Source of the DNA: CAVPGP01 sp963704025
GTDB taxonomy: Bacteria > Actinomycetota > Thermoleophilia > Gaiellales > Gaiellaceae
DNA length: 64,000 bases
Assembly (NCBI GenBank): GCA_963704025.1
Contig: CAVPGP010000002.1
Coordinates: 682,001-746,000 of the forward strand
Direction of reading: 5' to 3'
This document shows, piece after piece, positions 1 through 11,199 of the stretch. Each line of letters starts with the position of its first letter. The stretch's first letter is position 1. The notes beneath the pieces are model-generated. The model was not told the origin of the DNA. It saw only the letters and a program-made list of their open reading frames with translations, and made no database searches. A program made the position numbers and the translations under genes.

Positions 1-1460
1 AGAGCCCCGAGCCGATCAGTCCCACGATCTCGCCCTCGAACGGCTCCTCCCACCCTCGCTCGAAGAGAACGCCGTCCAGGAGCCAGGCGAGGCAGATCGC
101 GTCGGCCGCGTACTCGATCTGCGCCGCCTCGCGCTCGCGCGCCGACGTGTGCTCGGCGAGCTCGGCGAGGTCGTCCGGGAGCGGCTCGTCGGAGCTTCCG
201 AGCTCGCGAAGCAGGGCCCGGTGGACGACGAGGTCCGGATAGCGGCGGATGGGCGAGGTGAAGTGGCAGTAGGCAGGGCTCGCGAGGCCGGAGTGGCCTA
301 GGTTCTGCGGGTCGTAGCGCGCCTGCTTCAGCGAGCGCAGCACCAGCGCCGGGAACGCCTCGACGCCCCGGCCGGACTGCCTGACGTACTCCATCACCCG
401 CTCCGAGATCGCCCCGGCGAGCTCGGCTGCGAGACCCGGGCTGAGCTCCTCCGGAGCGGGAGGCGTCGGCACGCCGAGGTCGGCCAGCTTCGCGAGCAGG
501 AACGAGATCGCCTGCGGGTCCGGCCGTTCGTGGACCCGGTAGAGCGCCTCGCGGCGGCGGCCCGCGAGGAGCCCGGCGACGAGCTCGTTCGCCCGGATCA
601 TCAGCTCCTCGACCAGGCGGTGCGCCTCGGGCTCGGACTCCTTCCAGGCGCGCGCGACACCGCCGTCGCCGTCGAACTCGAAGGCGATCTCGGGCGACTC
701 GATGCGGAGTGCGCCGCGCTCGAAGCGACTGCGCCGCAGCTCGGCCGTGTAGGCGTCGGCGAGCTCCAGCGGCCCGCGCACCGGGTCAGGCACCTCGCGC
801 CGCTGGGCCTGACCGTAGGTGAGCCGCGCGTCCGAGCGGATCACCGACCGGTAGAAGTCGGCGCTGCCGTCAGGGGCGATCTCGACGGTGACGCAGAGAC
901 GCTCCTCCTGCGGGCGGAGCGAGCAGAGGTCGTCCGCCAGCTCGTGCGGCAGCATCGGCGCGACGAGGCCGGGAACGTAGGTCGAGAAGGCGCGCTCCGC
1001 CGCACCGCGGTCGAGCGGCGTGCCGGCCGGGACGAAGTGGGAGACGTCCGCGATGTGCACCCAGGCGCGAATCCCGTCGTCCTCGCGGCGGAGCGAGAGT
1101 GCGTCGTCGAAGTCCTTCGCCGTGTCGGGGTCGATGGTGAACGAGACCAGGTCGCGGAGGTCGACCCGCCCCTCCCTGGACGGCTCGGGAGGCGTGTGAG
1201 GCTCGAACTCGGTCAGTGCGCCGCGCTCGACGAGAAGCCCGCGCAGGACGTTCTCGATCCGGTCGGCCGGTCCGAGCACCCGCTCGAGCCGGGCGCGCCC
1301 GCGATCCGGGACGGAGACGACTGCGAGGTCGCCCGGATGCGCCTCCCCCACGCCCCTCTTCTCCAGCACCAGCGGCACGCCGGGCGTGAAGAAGGGCTCG
1401 CCGACGACGAGCTTCCCGCGCCGGGCGATCTCGACGACGAGCTGGGCCACCGCGGGCACC
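1..1460 (-). CDS. rnr: Ribonuclease R / RNB-domain exoribonuclease, C-terminus cut off
   Basis: 3'-to-5' exoribonuclease of the RNase II/R family that degrades structured RNA in the cytoplasm. The translation opens with a short beta-rich OB-like stretch (about residues 10-65), then the RNB catalytic core with the acidic metal-binding run TIDPDTAKDFDDALS, followed by the conserved HADVSHFV-like segment (here IADVSHFV) and SPIRRYPDLVVHR. The gene runs off the left edge, so the S1 domain is missing from view. The start is taken as GTG at 1460, 18 bases after the S41 protease stop; other starts are possible. The N-terminal part before RNB is shorter than in E. coli RNase R. It is probably the last gene of an ftsE-ftsX-protease-rnr run. 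Family assignment is firm; RNase R versus RNase II is less so. Confidence 0.88.
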
Positions 1461-1478
1461 GTACCCGCCTGCGGCGAC

Positions 1479-2615
1479 TCAGGCCTGGATCGCGAAGCCG
1501 AGCATTGCCACCGCGAGGCTCTCGTCCCGCGGTGTCGACGGGTCGTCGGGGGCCCACAGATCGGGCCGGATGCCTCCGCGCGAGAGGTCGGCGCCGCCCG
1601 GAGTCAGGTATCGCGCCACCGTCAGCTTCAGCGCCGCGCCCGCCGCGAGCGGCTGGACGGCCTGGACGAGACCCTTGCCGAAGGTTCGGTCGCCGACGAG
1701 CGTCGCGCGACCGTTGTCGTGCAGCGCCGCGGCGACGACCTCCGCCGCGCTCGCGCTGCCCCGGTCGACGAGCACGACGAGCGGCAGCCGCGTCTCCGGC
1801 CCCCGGCGCACGTGGAAGACCCGGTCCGGCTCATGCTCCCCGGAGATCGAGGCGACGACGCCGCGATCGAGGAACACCGACGCGGTCGCGACTGCCTGGT
1901 CGAGCAACCCGCCGGGGTTCCCGCGCAGGTCGAGCACGAGCCCGCCGGCGCGTTCCCGCTCGAACCTGCGGATCGTCTGCGTGACGGTCTGCGCGGTGCC
2001 GGAGGCGAAGCTGTCGATCCGGATCAGGCCGATCTTCCTGCCGCCCGACGAGAGAAGGCGTGAATGCACGGCTCGAGCGGCGAAGCGAGCCCGGATGATG
2101 GTGAACACGAGCGTGTGCCCGCCGCGCCGGACGCGGAGGGTCACGACGCTGCCGGGCTCGCCGAGGATCCGGCCCAGCGCCTGCTCGTACGTCAGCTGGG
2201 TTGCCGAGAGCCCGTCGATCGAGAGGATCGTGTCGCCCGGCCGGATCCCCGCCACGCGCGCCGGGCCCGGCTGCGTCCGCGTCACGTAGAGGCCGTGCTG
2301 GTCCGGCAGGAGCGTGATCCCGACGCCCGAGTAGGAGCCCGCGGTCTCCCGCTGCAGCAGGCGGTACTCCGCCGGGTCGAGGAACTCGGTGTACGGGTCG
2401 TCGAGAGCGGCGAGCATCTCGTGCACGTCGTGCATGCGCAGGATCCGCTCCGGCACGGGGCGGTAGTAGTGCGCGGCGAGCTGGGCGCGAACCTCGTCGA
2501 CGACGCTCGTGGAGCGGCCCGGGCCGGCGACGCGCCCGCCGACCGCGGCAAGGCCGAGCGCGAAGGCGCCCACGACGGCCACTGCGAGGCCCAGGATCCA
2601 GGACGCGCGCCGCAA
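1479..2615 (-). CDS. S41 family C-terminal processing protease (CtpA-like)
   Basis: Membrane-anchored or secreted serine protease of the tail-specific/CtpA family. The 378-residue product has an N-terminal hydrophobic segment (about residues 5-30), a PDZ domain (about 85-165, with SGVGITLLPDQHG and IRPGDTILSIDG), then the S41 catalytic domain. The nucleophile is in RGSASAAEVVAAAL and the general-base lysine in GDRTFGKGLVQ, so the Ser/Lys dyad is present. Start is a TTG at 2615. It lies 22 bases after ftsX, and an FtsEX-plus-CtpA arrangement is common in bacteria, which points to a role in envelope remodelling at division (inference). Length is typical for the family. Confidence 0.93.
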   Translation of the reverse strand: MRRASWILGLAVAVVGAFALGLAAVGGRVAGPGRSTSVVDEVRAQLAAHYYRPVPERILRMHDVHEMLAALDDPYTEFLDPAEYRLLQRETAGSYSGVGITLLPDQHGLYVTRTQPGPARVAGIRPGDTILSIDGLSATQLTYEQALGRILGEPGSVVTLRVRRGGHTLVFTIIRARFAARAVHSRLLSSGGRKIGLIRIDSFASGTAQTVTQTIRRFERERAGGLVLDLRGNPGGLLDQAVATASVFLDRGVVASISGEHEPDRVFHVRRGPETRLPLVVLVDRGSASAAEVVAAALHDNGRATLVGDRTFGKGLVQAVQPLAAGAALKLTVARYLTPGGADLSRGGIRPDLWAPDDPSTPRDESLAVAMLGFAIQA

Positions 2616-2637
2616 GCGGGCGGAGTATACGCCTGAG

Positions 2638-3510
2638 CTACACCCGGAGGAAGCGCCGGATCGTCAATCCGGAGCCGGCGGCGCCGAGCGAGAGCCCGGC
2701 CACCAGGATGATCAGGGCGTTCAGCGGGAACGAGATCGCCTGGACGTCCGAGCCCGCGTTGATGTGGCCGAGGATCGCAGGCAGGACGATCTCCTTGCCG
2801 AGCACCAGCAGGATCACCGCCGTCAGCGCCCCCGCCAGCCCGCAGATCAGCCCTTCGAGCATGAACGGGCCGCGCACGAACCAGTTCGTGGCGCCGACCA
2901 GCTTCATCACCTCGATCTCACGTCGTCGCGAGAAGATCGAGAGGCGAATCGTGTTCGCGATCAGCAGCGTCGACGCGGACAGCAGCACGAGCACCGCGAC
3001 GAGGAAGACCGACTCGATCACCTTCGCCACCTGCAGGATCCGCTTCGCCGTCTTCTTCCCGTAGTTGACCTTCGAGACCCCGGGCGGCAGCGGCTTCAGG
3101 CTCTCGGCGATCTGCTCCGTGTACTCGGCCTTCAGAGGCGTCACGACCTCGGACGCGGGAAAGGGGTTCGACGACAGGTTCTTCGTCAGCTCCGGGAAGC
3201 GCTTCTGCATGTCCGTGAGCGCGTCGTCGCGGGAGACGAAGCGGATCCCGCCGGGCTTGACGAGCGGGCTCGCCTCGAGCTTCGACGCGACCGCGTTGAT
3301 CTGCCGCGGCGAGGCGTCCGGGTAGAAGTAGACCTTGACCACGAGCTCCCGCTTCACGTGGTTCGACCAGGAGACGACCCACGTGCCCAGGGCGATGAAG
3401 AGCCCGAGCAGGAACATGCCGATCAGCACGGTCATGGTCGCGGCGACGGTGGTGGAGACGTTGGCCGCCAGCGAGCGCCAGGCCTCGGCCAGGATCAGGC
3501 GGAATCTCAT
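2638..3510 (-). CDS. ftsX: Cell division protein FtsX
   Basis: Integral membrane partner of FtsE; the FtsEX complex transmits ATP-driven conformational change to peptidoglycan hydrolases at the septum. The 290-residue protein has a first membrane helix near residues 20-45, a large extracellular domain (about 55-155) and three more helices near the C-terminus, the FtsX topology. The motif RRREIEVMKLVGAT before the second helix is characteristic. Its ATG overlaps the ftsE stop (ATGA), so the two are translationally coupled. Confident call on sequence and context. Confidence 0.96.
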   Translation of the reverse strand: MRFRLILAEAWRSLAANVSTTVAATMTVLIGMFLLGLFIALGTWVVSWSNHVKRELVVKVYFYPDASPRQINAVASKLEASPLVKPGGIRFVSRDDALTDMQKRFPELTKNLSSNPFPASEVVTPLKAEYTEQIAESLKPLPPGVSKVNYGKKTAKRILQVAKVIESVFLVAVLVLLSASTLLIANTIRLSIFSRRREIEVMKLVGATNWFVRGPFMLEGLICGLAGALTAVILLVLGKEIVLPAILGHINAGSDVQAISFPLNALIILVAGLSLGAAGSGLTIRRFLRV

Positions 3511-4340
3511 TCGGTGCCGTAACCGCCCCGCCGCTCGTCGCGCACGAGGCGACCGCTCTCCAGCGCGATCACGCGCTTGCGCATCTTGTCGACCATCTCT
3601 CGGTCGTGCGTCACCATGAGGATGGTCGTGCCCGCACGGTTGATGCGGTAGAGCAGCTGCATGATCCCGACCGAGGTGTCCGGATCGAGGTTGCCCGTCG
3701 GCTCGTCGCAGACGAGGAGCGGCGGGTGGTTGACGAAGGCGCGCGCGATCGAGACGCGCTGCTGCTCGCCGCCGGAGAGCTCGTCCGGGAGCGAGTGGAT
3801 CTTGTGCGACAGCCCGACCAGGCCGAGCACCTCGGGCACCTTGCGGCGGATCGCCGACTTGCTCTCGCCCTGCACCTTGAGCGCGTAGGCGACGTTCTCG
3901 GCCGCGGTCCGGTTCGGCAGCAGCTTGAAGTCCTGGAAGACGCAGCCGATGTTGCGCCGCAGCTGCGGCACCTTCGACCGCTTGAGGCGCGTCAGGTCGC
4001 GCCCGCCGACCATGATCCTCCCCTCGGTGGGCTCCAGCTCCTTGAGCAGCAGCCGGATCAGCGTCGACTTCCCCGAGCCGGACGCGCCGACGATGAAGAC
4101 GAACTCGCCCTTGTCGATGTGGAACGCCAGGTCGCGGAGCGCGACGACTTCGGGGTCGTAGATCTTCGTCACCGAGTCGAAGACGATCATCGAGCCCGGG
4201 CCGGGCTGCGGCGGGCCGCCGTTCTGCTCGGGCACGTCGATCAGCGACGTGGTGAAATCTTCTGTCTTCAGGTCGAGGTCCTGCACCGGAGATCCAGAGG
4301 GCGGCCGCAGAGGCCGCGCCGGGTCAGAGGAAGGTGCCAC
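3507..4340 (-). CDS. ftsE: Cell division ATP-binding protein FtsE
   Basis: ABC-type ATPase working with FtsX. Walker A is GASGSGKST, the signature is LSGGEQQRV and Walker B is LLVCDEP, all in normal order. The reading frame from GTG at 4340 gives 277 residues with a proline-rich extension of 50 residues before the usual FtsE start, MIVFDSVTKIY; an internal ATG at 4190 would give the standard length. Neither start has a strong ribosome binding site, so the extension is possible but unproven. prfB ends 19 bases upstream, the standard actinobacterial prfB-ftsE-ftsX order. Confidence 0.95.
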   Translation of the reverse strand: MAPSSDPARPLRPPSGSPVQDLDLKTEDFTTSLIDVPEQNGGPPQPGPGSMIVFDSVTKIYDPEVVALRDLAFHIDKGEFVFIVGASGSGKSTLIRLLLKELEPTEGRIMVGGRDLTRLKRSKVPQLRRNIGCVFQDFKLLPNRTAAENVAYALKVQGESKSAIRRKVPEVLGLVGLSHKIHSLPDELSGGEQQRVSIARAFVNHPPLLVCDEPTGNLDPDTSVGIMQLLYRINRAGTTILMVTHDREMVDKMRKRVIALESGRLVRDERRGGYGTE

Positions 4341-4359
4341 AGTCTAGCGGAGGGCCCTG

Positions 4360-5461
4360 CTAGACCGCTCGTCCGGCGGCCTTCGCCAAGAGGTAGGCGT
4401 GGATGAACCCGTCCAGGTCGCCGTCGAGGACGCCCTGGGCGTTCCCCATCTCGTGCTCGGTGCGATGATCCTTGACCAGCTGGTACGGGTGCAGGACATA
4501 GGACCTGATTTGCGAGCCGAAGCCGATGTCCTGCGCCGCCCCGCGCTCGCGCGCGAGCTCGGCCTCGCGCTCCTCCTCGGCCTGCTCGACCAGCCGGGAC
4601 GTGAGCATGCGCATCGCAGTGGCCTTGTTCGACGACTGGGAGCGCTCGTTCTGGCACTGGACGACGATCCCCGTCGGGAGATGGGTGATGCGAACGGCCG
4701 AGTCGGTCTTGTTCACGTGCTGACCGCCGGCGCCTGACGCGCGGTACGTGTCGATCCGCAGATCGCCCTCGTCGATCTCGACGTCGACGTCCTCCGGCAG
4801 GAGCGGCGCGACGATCACCTCGGCGAAGCTCGTGTGGCGGCGATGGGCCTGGTCGAACGGGCTCAGCCGGACGAGCCGGTGGACGCCGCGCTCGGCCTTC
4901 AGGATCCCGTAGGCGTTCTCGCCCTTGACGGTGAAGGTGGCCGACTTGAGTCCGGCCTCCTCACCCGGGCTGGCCTCGATCAGCTCGGTCTGGAAGCCGC
5001 GGTCGGCGGCCCAGCGCAGGTACATGCGGAGCAGGATCTCGGCCCAGTCCTGGGCGTCGGTGCCGCCCGTGCCCGCGTGGATCGTCACGACCGCGTCGCC
5101 CGCGTCGTAGTCGCCCGTGAAGAGGGCGTCCTCCTGAAGGCGGTCGAGCTCGCGCCGCAGCGGCGCGATCGACTCGGCGATCTCGTCCTCCATCTCGCCG
5201 TCCATCGCAGCCAGCTCGCGGGCGTCCTCGTATTCCGTGTTCAGGCGCTCGTATCGCTCGAGACGCTTCGAGACGCGTGCGTGCTCCGACGAGATCTGCG
5301 CCGCCTGGCTCTGGTCGTCCCAGAACCCGGGCTCGTTCATGTCCGCCTCGAGCTCGGTGAGCCGCGTCCTCAGGCGATCGGGGTCAAAGGTAATCACGGA
5401 CCCAGGCAAGCCGGGCCCCGATCTCCTCGAGCTGATCCTTCAGCGGTTCGTTCTCGGACAC
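4360..5461 (-). CDS. prfB: Peptide chain release factor 2, with programmed +1 frameshift
   Basis: Release factor that reads UGA and UAA. The GGQ peptide (ASGAGGQHVNKT) and the SPF stop-codon recognition tripeptide (RLSPFDQ) are both present. The gene is in two frames: a 25-codon first part starting at GTG 5461 ends LAWVRDYL at an in-frame TGA (5384-5386), then reading continues in the +1 frame as DPDRLRTRL. The junction reads CTTTGAC, the exact site used by RF2 autoregulation in many bacteria, so low RF2 favours slippage and more RF2. The total, 366 residues, is the normal RF2 length. There is no clear Shine-Dalgarno-like stimulator 3-6 bases before the slip site as in E. coli; the nearest G-run is about 13 bases upstream. 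The two coding segments are 5387-5461 and 4360-5385. Confidence 0.95.
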
Positions 5462-5577
5462 GGGGCGATGGTACCTCGGGGACCCGGCCTGGCAGCGCCG
5501 GCTCGAGACTTCGGCTCGGGCCTGATGGACCCAGATATGTAACTGGGGCATGCCCCGAGCCCCCACCTCTGGTTTCG
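5462..5577 (-). promoter_or_regulatory. Leader of prfB mRNA
   Basis: About 110 bases lie between the inferred prfB transcription start and its GTG. The stretch holds a perfect 12-base palindrome, GGGGCATGCCCC (5545-5556), and other short GC-rich inverted repeats, so the leader can fold. I do not recognise a known riboswitch. A GAGG sits about 12 bases before the GTG, rather far for a ribosome binding site. Confidence 0.35.
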
Positions 5578-5606
5578 ATCCTAACCCCGGCGGACGCACG
5601 TGTCAG
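5578..5606 (-). promoter_or_regulatory. Promoter for prfB (shared promoter class, copy A)
   Basis: On the minus strand a -35 element CTGACA (5601-5606) is followed after exactly 17 bases by a -10 element TAGGAT (5578-5583). The -35 is embedded in a 27-base block (5597-5623) with a TGTC-N14-GACA dyad. The same block and spacing recur before comF and merR. The promoter reads toward prfB. Transcription start not shown. Confidence 0.55.
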
Positions 5607-5624
5607 TGACGGGACTGCGACAAT

Positions 5625-5672
5625 CCGCACCGCACCGCACCGCACGGCACGGCACGGCGCGGCTCGGCTCGG
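5625..5672. repeat. Degenerate 5-base tandem repeat
   Basis: Roughly nine to ten consecutive 5-base units that drift along the array from CGCAC through GGCAC to GGCTC. It lies in the 258-base gap between the small zinc-ribbon gene and prfB, directly upstream of the prfB promoter block. No coding role is visible; slippage-prone repeats like this can vary between strains. Confidence 0.8.
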
Positions 5673-5719
5673 TCGCCCGGGCGCGCGGGCGCGCTCGGAG
5701 CCGGCCGGGGCTTCGCGGC

Positions 5720-5884
5720 CTAGCGGCCGCGGGTGCGCAGCCAGTCGTCGAAGAGCGCCCAGGCCCGCAGGTACCGGTCGAGCTCGCGCAGTCCGCGGGC
5801 AACTTCGAGTCGCGTCTGGACCGCGCAGGTCGAGCAGTAGCCGGACGCCTGTGGCGCCTCGCGCAGGTGACACCGAATACACAT
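5720..5884 (-). CDS. Small zinc-ribbon-like protein, 54 residues, function unknown
   Basis: A short frame with ATG at 5884 encodes 54 residues. The N-terminus has two CxxC knuckles, MCIRCHLRE and YCSTCAVQ, 12 residues apart, a plausible four-cysteine zinc site. The rest is a predicted amphipathic helix rich in Leu, Arg and Trp (ARGLRELDRYLRAWALFDDW). It lies between secA and prfB on the same strand. The overlapping frames are low-complexity and Arg/Pro-rich, while this one has balanced composition, which supports it as the real gene. I cannot name a family; nucleic-acid or ribosome binding would fit but is speculation. Confidence 0.6.
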   Translation of the reverse strand: MCIRCHLREAPQASGYCSTCAVQTRLEVARGLRELDRYLRAWALFDDWLRTRGR

Positions 5885-5998
5885 CGCCGCAGATGAGCCT
5901 TCTCGCTCATCGTGGCGAACCGCTCGACCCGCCGCCTCCCCCAGAGGTCGAGGATCGGCGCCCGAACGAGGGATCAGCTCAGCCGCGCGGCCAGGGCG

Positions 5999-8695
<2,697 letters not shown>

Positions 8696-8715
8696 CGTCC
8701 GAGACAGGGTAGCGG

Positions 8716-9270
8716 CTAGAGGGCGTCCACTCTGATCTCCCAGAGGTCGCCGTCGATCCGTTCTCCACGGACGACCGAGTCGCTCTGGATGAGGCGCTCG
8801 AGCGAGGGTACGAGCCCGAAGACGCGCTCGCCGTCGAGGCGGAGCGAGCGCTCCTGCCCGCGTACGGTCAGCTCCAGCTCGTCGCCGGCCAGACCTGGGA
8901 GCTCCGCCACCTGCACACGGCGCGCGGCGACCGCCCAGAGGTTCCCCTCCCGGCGAACGGCCTCGGCCCGGTACGGCGCCGCGATCTCCTCCTCCACCGC
9001 ATCGGCGAGGGGCGCCAGGGAGCCGTCCGGCTCGTCCTCCTCGACCACGAGCGATCCGTCCGGGAGCGCCACGAAGTGCACCGCGTCGCCTTTGATCCCG
9101 GCTACCTCGACGGTCGCCACGGTGTCCCACTCCCTGGCCCGCGGCACGCCGTGCACGCCCGGCTCGCCGAAGGGGGACGGTTGCCCGAACATGTCCGGAG
9201 GCTGAGCCGCGAACCCCATCACCTGGGCGCCCGTCACCAGCCCGCCGGCGAGGGCGAGCTGCTCGTGCAA
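8716..9270 (-). CDS. Conserved protein of unknown function upstream of secA
   Basis: 184 residues from a TTG at 9270, 24 bases after the hpf stop and 20 bases before secA. It has no signal peptide or membrane helix. The N-terminus is poorly structured (Gly/Pro-rich, about residues 8-45); the middle and C-terminal parts look alternating alpha/beta, with a hydrophobic core and many acidic residues. No catalytic motif is obvious. The TTG start is the only usable one between the hpf stop and the conserved part; the coding frame without a start extends a few codons upstream. Operon position with hpf and secA suggests a role in translation or secretion, but that is guilt by association. Confidence 0.75.
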   Translation of the reverse strand: MHEQLALAGGLVTGAQVMGFAAQPPDMFGQPSPFGEPGVHGVPRAREWDTVATVEVAGIKGDAVHFVALPDGSLVVEEDEPDGSLAPLADAVEEEIAAPYRAEAVRREGNLWAVAARRVQVAELPGLAGDELELTVRGQERSLRLDGERVFGLVPSLERLIQSDSVVRGERIDGDLWEIRVDAL

Positions 9271-9293
9271 CGGCTTCCGACGCCGGAAGAGCG

Positions 9294-9668
9294 CTACGGC
9301 AGCGTCTCCGGCTCGGACGCGACCGACTCGGAGGCCGGCACCCGCGCCAGCGGGTGGTCGACCGCGGGCCGGCCGCGCCGCTTTTCCTTGTAGCGCTTCA
9401 CCTGGCGCTCGATGTTGGCTATCAGCTCGTCGATCGACGCCTTCATATCCGGAGACGCCTCACGGGCGCGGAGCGTCTTGCCCTTCGTCCAGATCGTCAA
9501 CTCCGCGACCTGGCCGTCCGCAATCGACGGATTCTTCTCGACCGAAAGCTCGAGCTCGACCTGTGCCAGGTCGGGCACCAACCGGCTGAGCTTGCGCGAC
9601 TTCTGTTCCGCGTACGCCCGGATCGAGTCGCTCACCTCGAGGTTCTTGCCCTTGACCTGAAGTCGCAT
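9294..9668 (-). CDS. hpf: Ribosome hibernation promoting factor, short form
   Basis: Binds the 30S decoding region in stationary phase and inactivates or stores ribosomes. The 124-residue product has the HPF/YfiA fold signature: MRLQVKGKNLEVSDSIRAY at the start, the LVPDLAQVELELSVEK strand and ASPDMKASIDELIANIERQ near residues 70-90. It lacks the long-form C-terminal dimerisation domain and instead ends in about 30 polar residues. In many actinobacteria hpf is next to secA and comF, as here. Confidence 0.93.
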   Translation of the reverse strand: MRLQVKGKNLEVSDSIRAYAEQKSRKLSRLVPDLAQVELELSVEKNPSIADGQVAELTIWTKGKTLRAREASPDMKASIDELIANIERQVKRYKEKRRGRPAVDHPLARVPASESVASEPETLP

Positions 9669-9698
9669 CGAGCCTCCCCTGTGGTGGTCGATCTGAAT

Positions 9699-10385
9699 CT
9701 ACCAGCGAACGGCTCGCGCGAACGTGACCACCTCGACGAGGCGCGCGCCGCCCGCCCGCAGCGCGGTCGCCGACGCGCTGACCGTCGCGCCGCTCGTGTA
9801 GACGTCGTCGACGAGCACGATCCGGGGTGGTCCGCGCCCGCACGGGGCGAAGGCGCCGCTGACGTTACGCCGCCGCTCCGACAGTGCAAGCCCTCGTTGC
9901 CGCGCCGCCGGACGCGTCCTGGCGAGGACCGAGAGCACGGGAAGCTCCCAGCGCGCGCCGAGCGCGCGCGCGAGGCTCTCCGAAGGATGGAAGCCGCGCG
10001 AAAGCGTGCGGTCGCGATCCGGCGGGACGTACGTGATCGCACCGGCGTCGGGCCGCAAAACGACCTCGGCGACGATGTCGGCCGCCTGCTCTGCGCTGCG
10101 GCGCAGGCCGCGCTCCTTCCAGCCCGCGACGAGCTTCTTGACGCGCTCGTCGTAGGCGACCGCGGCGCGGGCCTGCGCGAAGGCAAGTCGACGTCCCGAG
10201 CACTCGCGGCAGCGCTCGACCGGCCGCACGGTCGGGGCGCCGCAGCGTGTGCAGAGCGGCCCGTCGAGTCGTGGCAGCAGGCGCAAGCAGCTGCAACAGA
10301 GACCGGCTCCGGCCGCGCCGCAGCAGATGCAGCGACGGGGAAAGAGGAGATCGATCAGCGGGTCGACGAGCCAGAGCGAGCCCAT
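9699..10385 (-). CDS. ComF-family phosphoribosyltransferase-like protein
   Basis: Homologue of ComF/GntX, linked to DNA uptake or amidophosphoribosyl chemistry. The N-terminus has cysteine pairs typical of the family zinc finger (RRCICCGA, CCSCLRLL, CTRCGAP, RCRECSG), and the C-terminus has the PRPP-binding loop RIVLVDDVYTSGAT. It has 228 residues, the normal length. The ATG lies about 7 bases downstream of a -10 element, so the transcript may be leaderless. Whether this organism is competent cannot be told from the window. Confidence 0.93.
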   Translation of the reverse strand: MGSLWLVDPLIDLLFPRRCICCGAAGAGLCCSCLRLLPRLDGPLCTRCGAPTVRPVERCRECSGRRLAFAQARAAVAYDERVKKLVAGWKERGLRRSAEQAADIVAEVVLRPDAGAITYVPPDRDRTLSRGFHPSESLARALGARWELPVLSVLARTRPAARQRGLALSERRRNVSGAFAPCGRGPPRIVLVDDVYTSGATVSASATALRAGGARLVEVVTFARAVRW

Positions 10386-10391
10386 GCCGCC

Positions 10392-10420
10392 ACGCTACGC
10401 GGCCGGGACACACGTGTCTG
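10392..10420 (-). promoter_or_regulatory. Promoter for comF (shared promoter class, copy B)
   Basis: On the minus strand CAGACA (10415-10420) precedes TAGCGT (10392-10397) with a 17-base spacer. The surrounding block 10411-10437 carries the TGTC-N14-GACA dyad and overlaps the stop codon of the upstream nucleotidyltransferase. With +1 expected about 7 bases after the -10, transcription would begin at or next to the comF ATG. Confidence 0.55.
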
Positions 10421-10422
10421 TC

Positions 10423-11199
10423 TCAACTTTGCGACAAAAGCGAGTACTCAGCGCGCTCCGGGAGACCCGCGCGGCGACGCAGGCGATTGTCCGCCGCGAG
10501 GAGCTGGCCGTGGTCGCCGATGTCGAACCACTCCCCCTCGAGACGGTATGCGTACACCGGCTCGCGGGTGTGCAGCCATGCCACGAGATTGCCGGGCTGG
10601 TCGCGCGAGTTCCCCTCGGCGAGATAGTCGGGGATCAGCCTCGCATGGTCGCGGTGATAGAGATACAGCGCGGTCGCCGCCAGCGTGCTCGGCGGCTCGG
10701 CGGGCTTCTCGACGAAGCCGACGACCCGGTCGTCCTCGTCCACGTCCACGACCCCGTACTGCGACGCGAGCCGTACGTCGCCGACGTCGTGGACGGCCAC
10801 AGCGCTCGCCACGCCCTTGGAGCGCCAGAAGGCCGCGTAGTCGGCGAGCGCGAAGTCGAAGAGGTTGTCGCCTGCGATCACAAGCAGGTGGTCGTCGAGG
10901 GCTGCCTCGGAGATGGTGAACGCGATGTCGCCGATCGCACCGCGGCGGTCGTCGTTCGTGGTCGTGCCGTCGTCGTGGACGGTGACGCCGCCCCGCTCGT
11001 CGGCCCAGCTGCGGAACTGGTCGACGTAGTGCGAGTTCGTGACGACGTGGACCTCGTCGAGGCCTGGTACGCCGTCGATGTTGTCCATGATCCAGTCGAG
11101 GATCGGCCGCCCGCCGACCGGCAGCAGCTGCTTCGGCACGTTCTCCGTGAGCGGCCGGAGGCGCGTCGCGTAGCCGGCTCCCAGCACGATCGCCTTCAC
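10423..11199 (-). CDS. Sugar-phosphate nucleotidyltransferase (glucose-1-phosphate thymidylyl/uridylyltransferase type)
   Basis: Activates a sugar 1-phosphate with an NTP to make a nucleotide sugar. The N-terminus has the pyrophosphorylase signature MKAIVLGAGYATRLRPLT followed by PKQLLPVGGRPILDW, and later the metal/sugar segments VIAGDNLFDF and VGFVEKPAEP. 258 residues from GTG 11199. The GTG overlaps the mtnA stop (GTGA), so it is coupled to mtnA. The exact sugar and nucleotide cannot be read from sequence; RmlA-like is the nearest family. It could supply the envelope-polysaccharide genes at 14-18 kb. Confidence 0.9.
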   Translation of the reverse strand: MKAIVLGAGYATRLRPLTENVPKQLLPVGGRPILDWIMDNIDGVPGLDEVHVVTNSHYVDQFRSWADERGGVTVHDDGTTTNDDRRGAIGDIAFTISEAALDDHLLVIAGDNLFDFALADYAAFWRSKGVASAVAVHDVGDVRLASQYGVVDVDEDDRVVGFVEKPAEPPSTLAATALYLYHRDHARLIPDYLAEGNSRDQPGNLVAWLHTREPVYAYRLEGEWFDIGDHGQLLAADNRLRRRAGLPERAEYSLLSQS

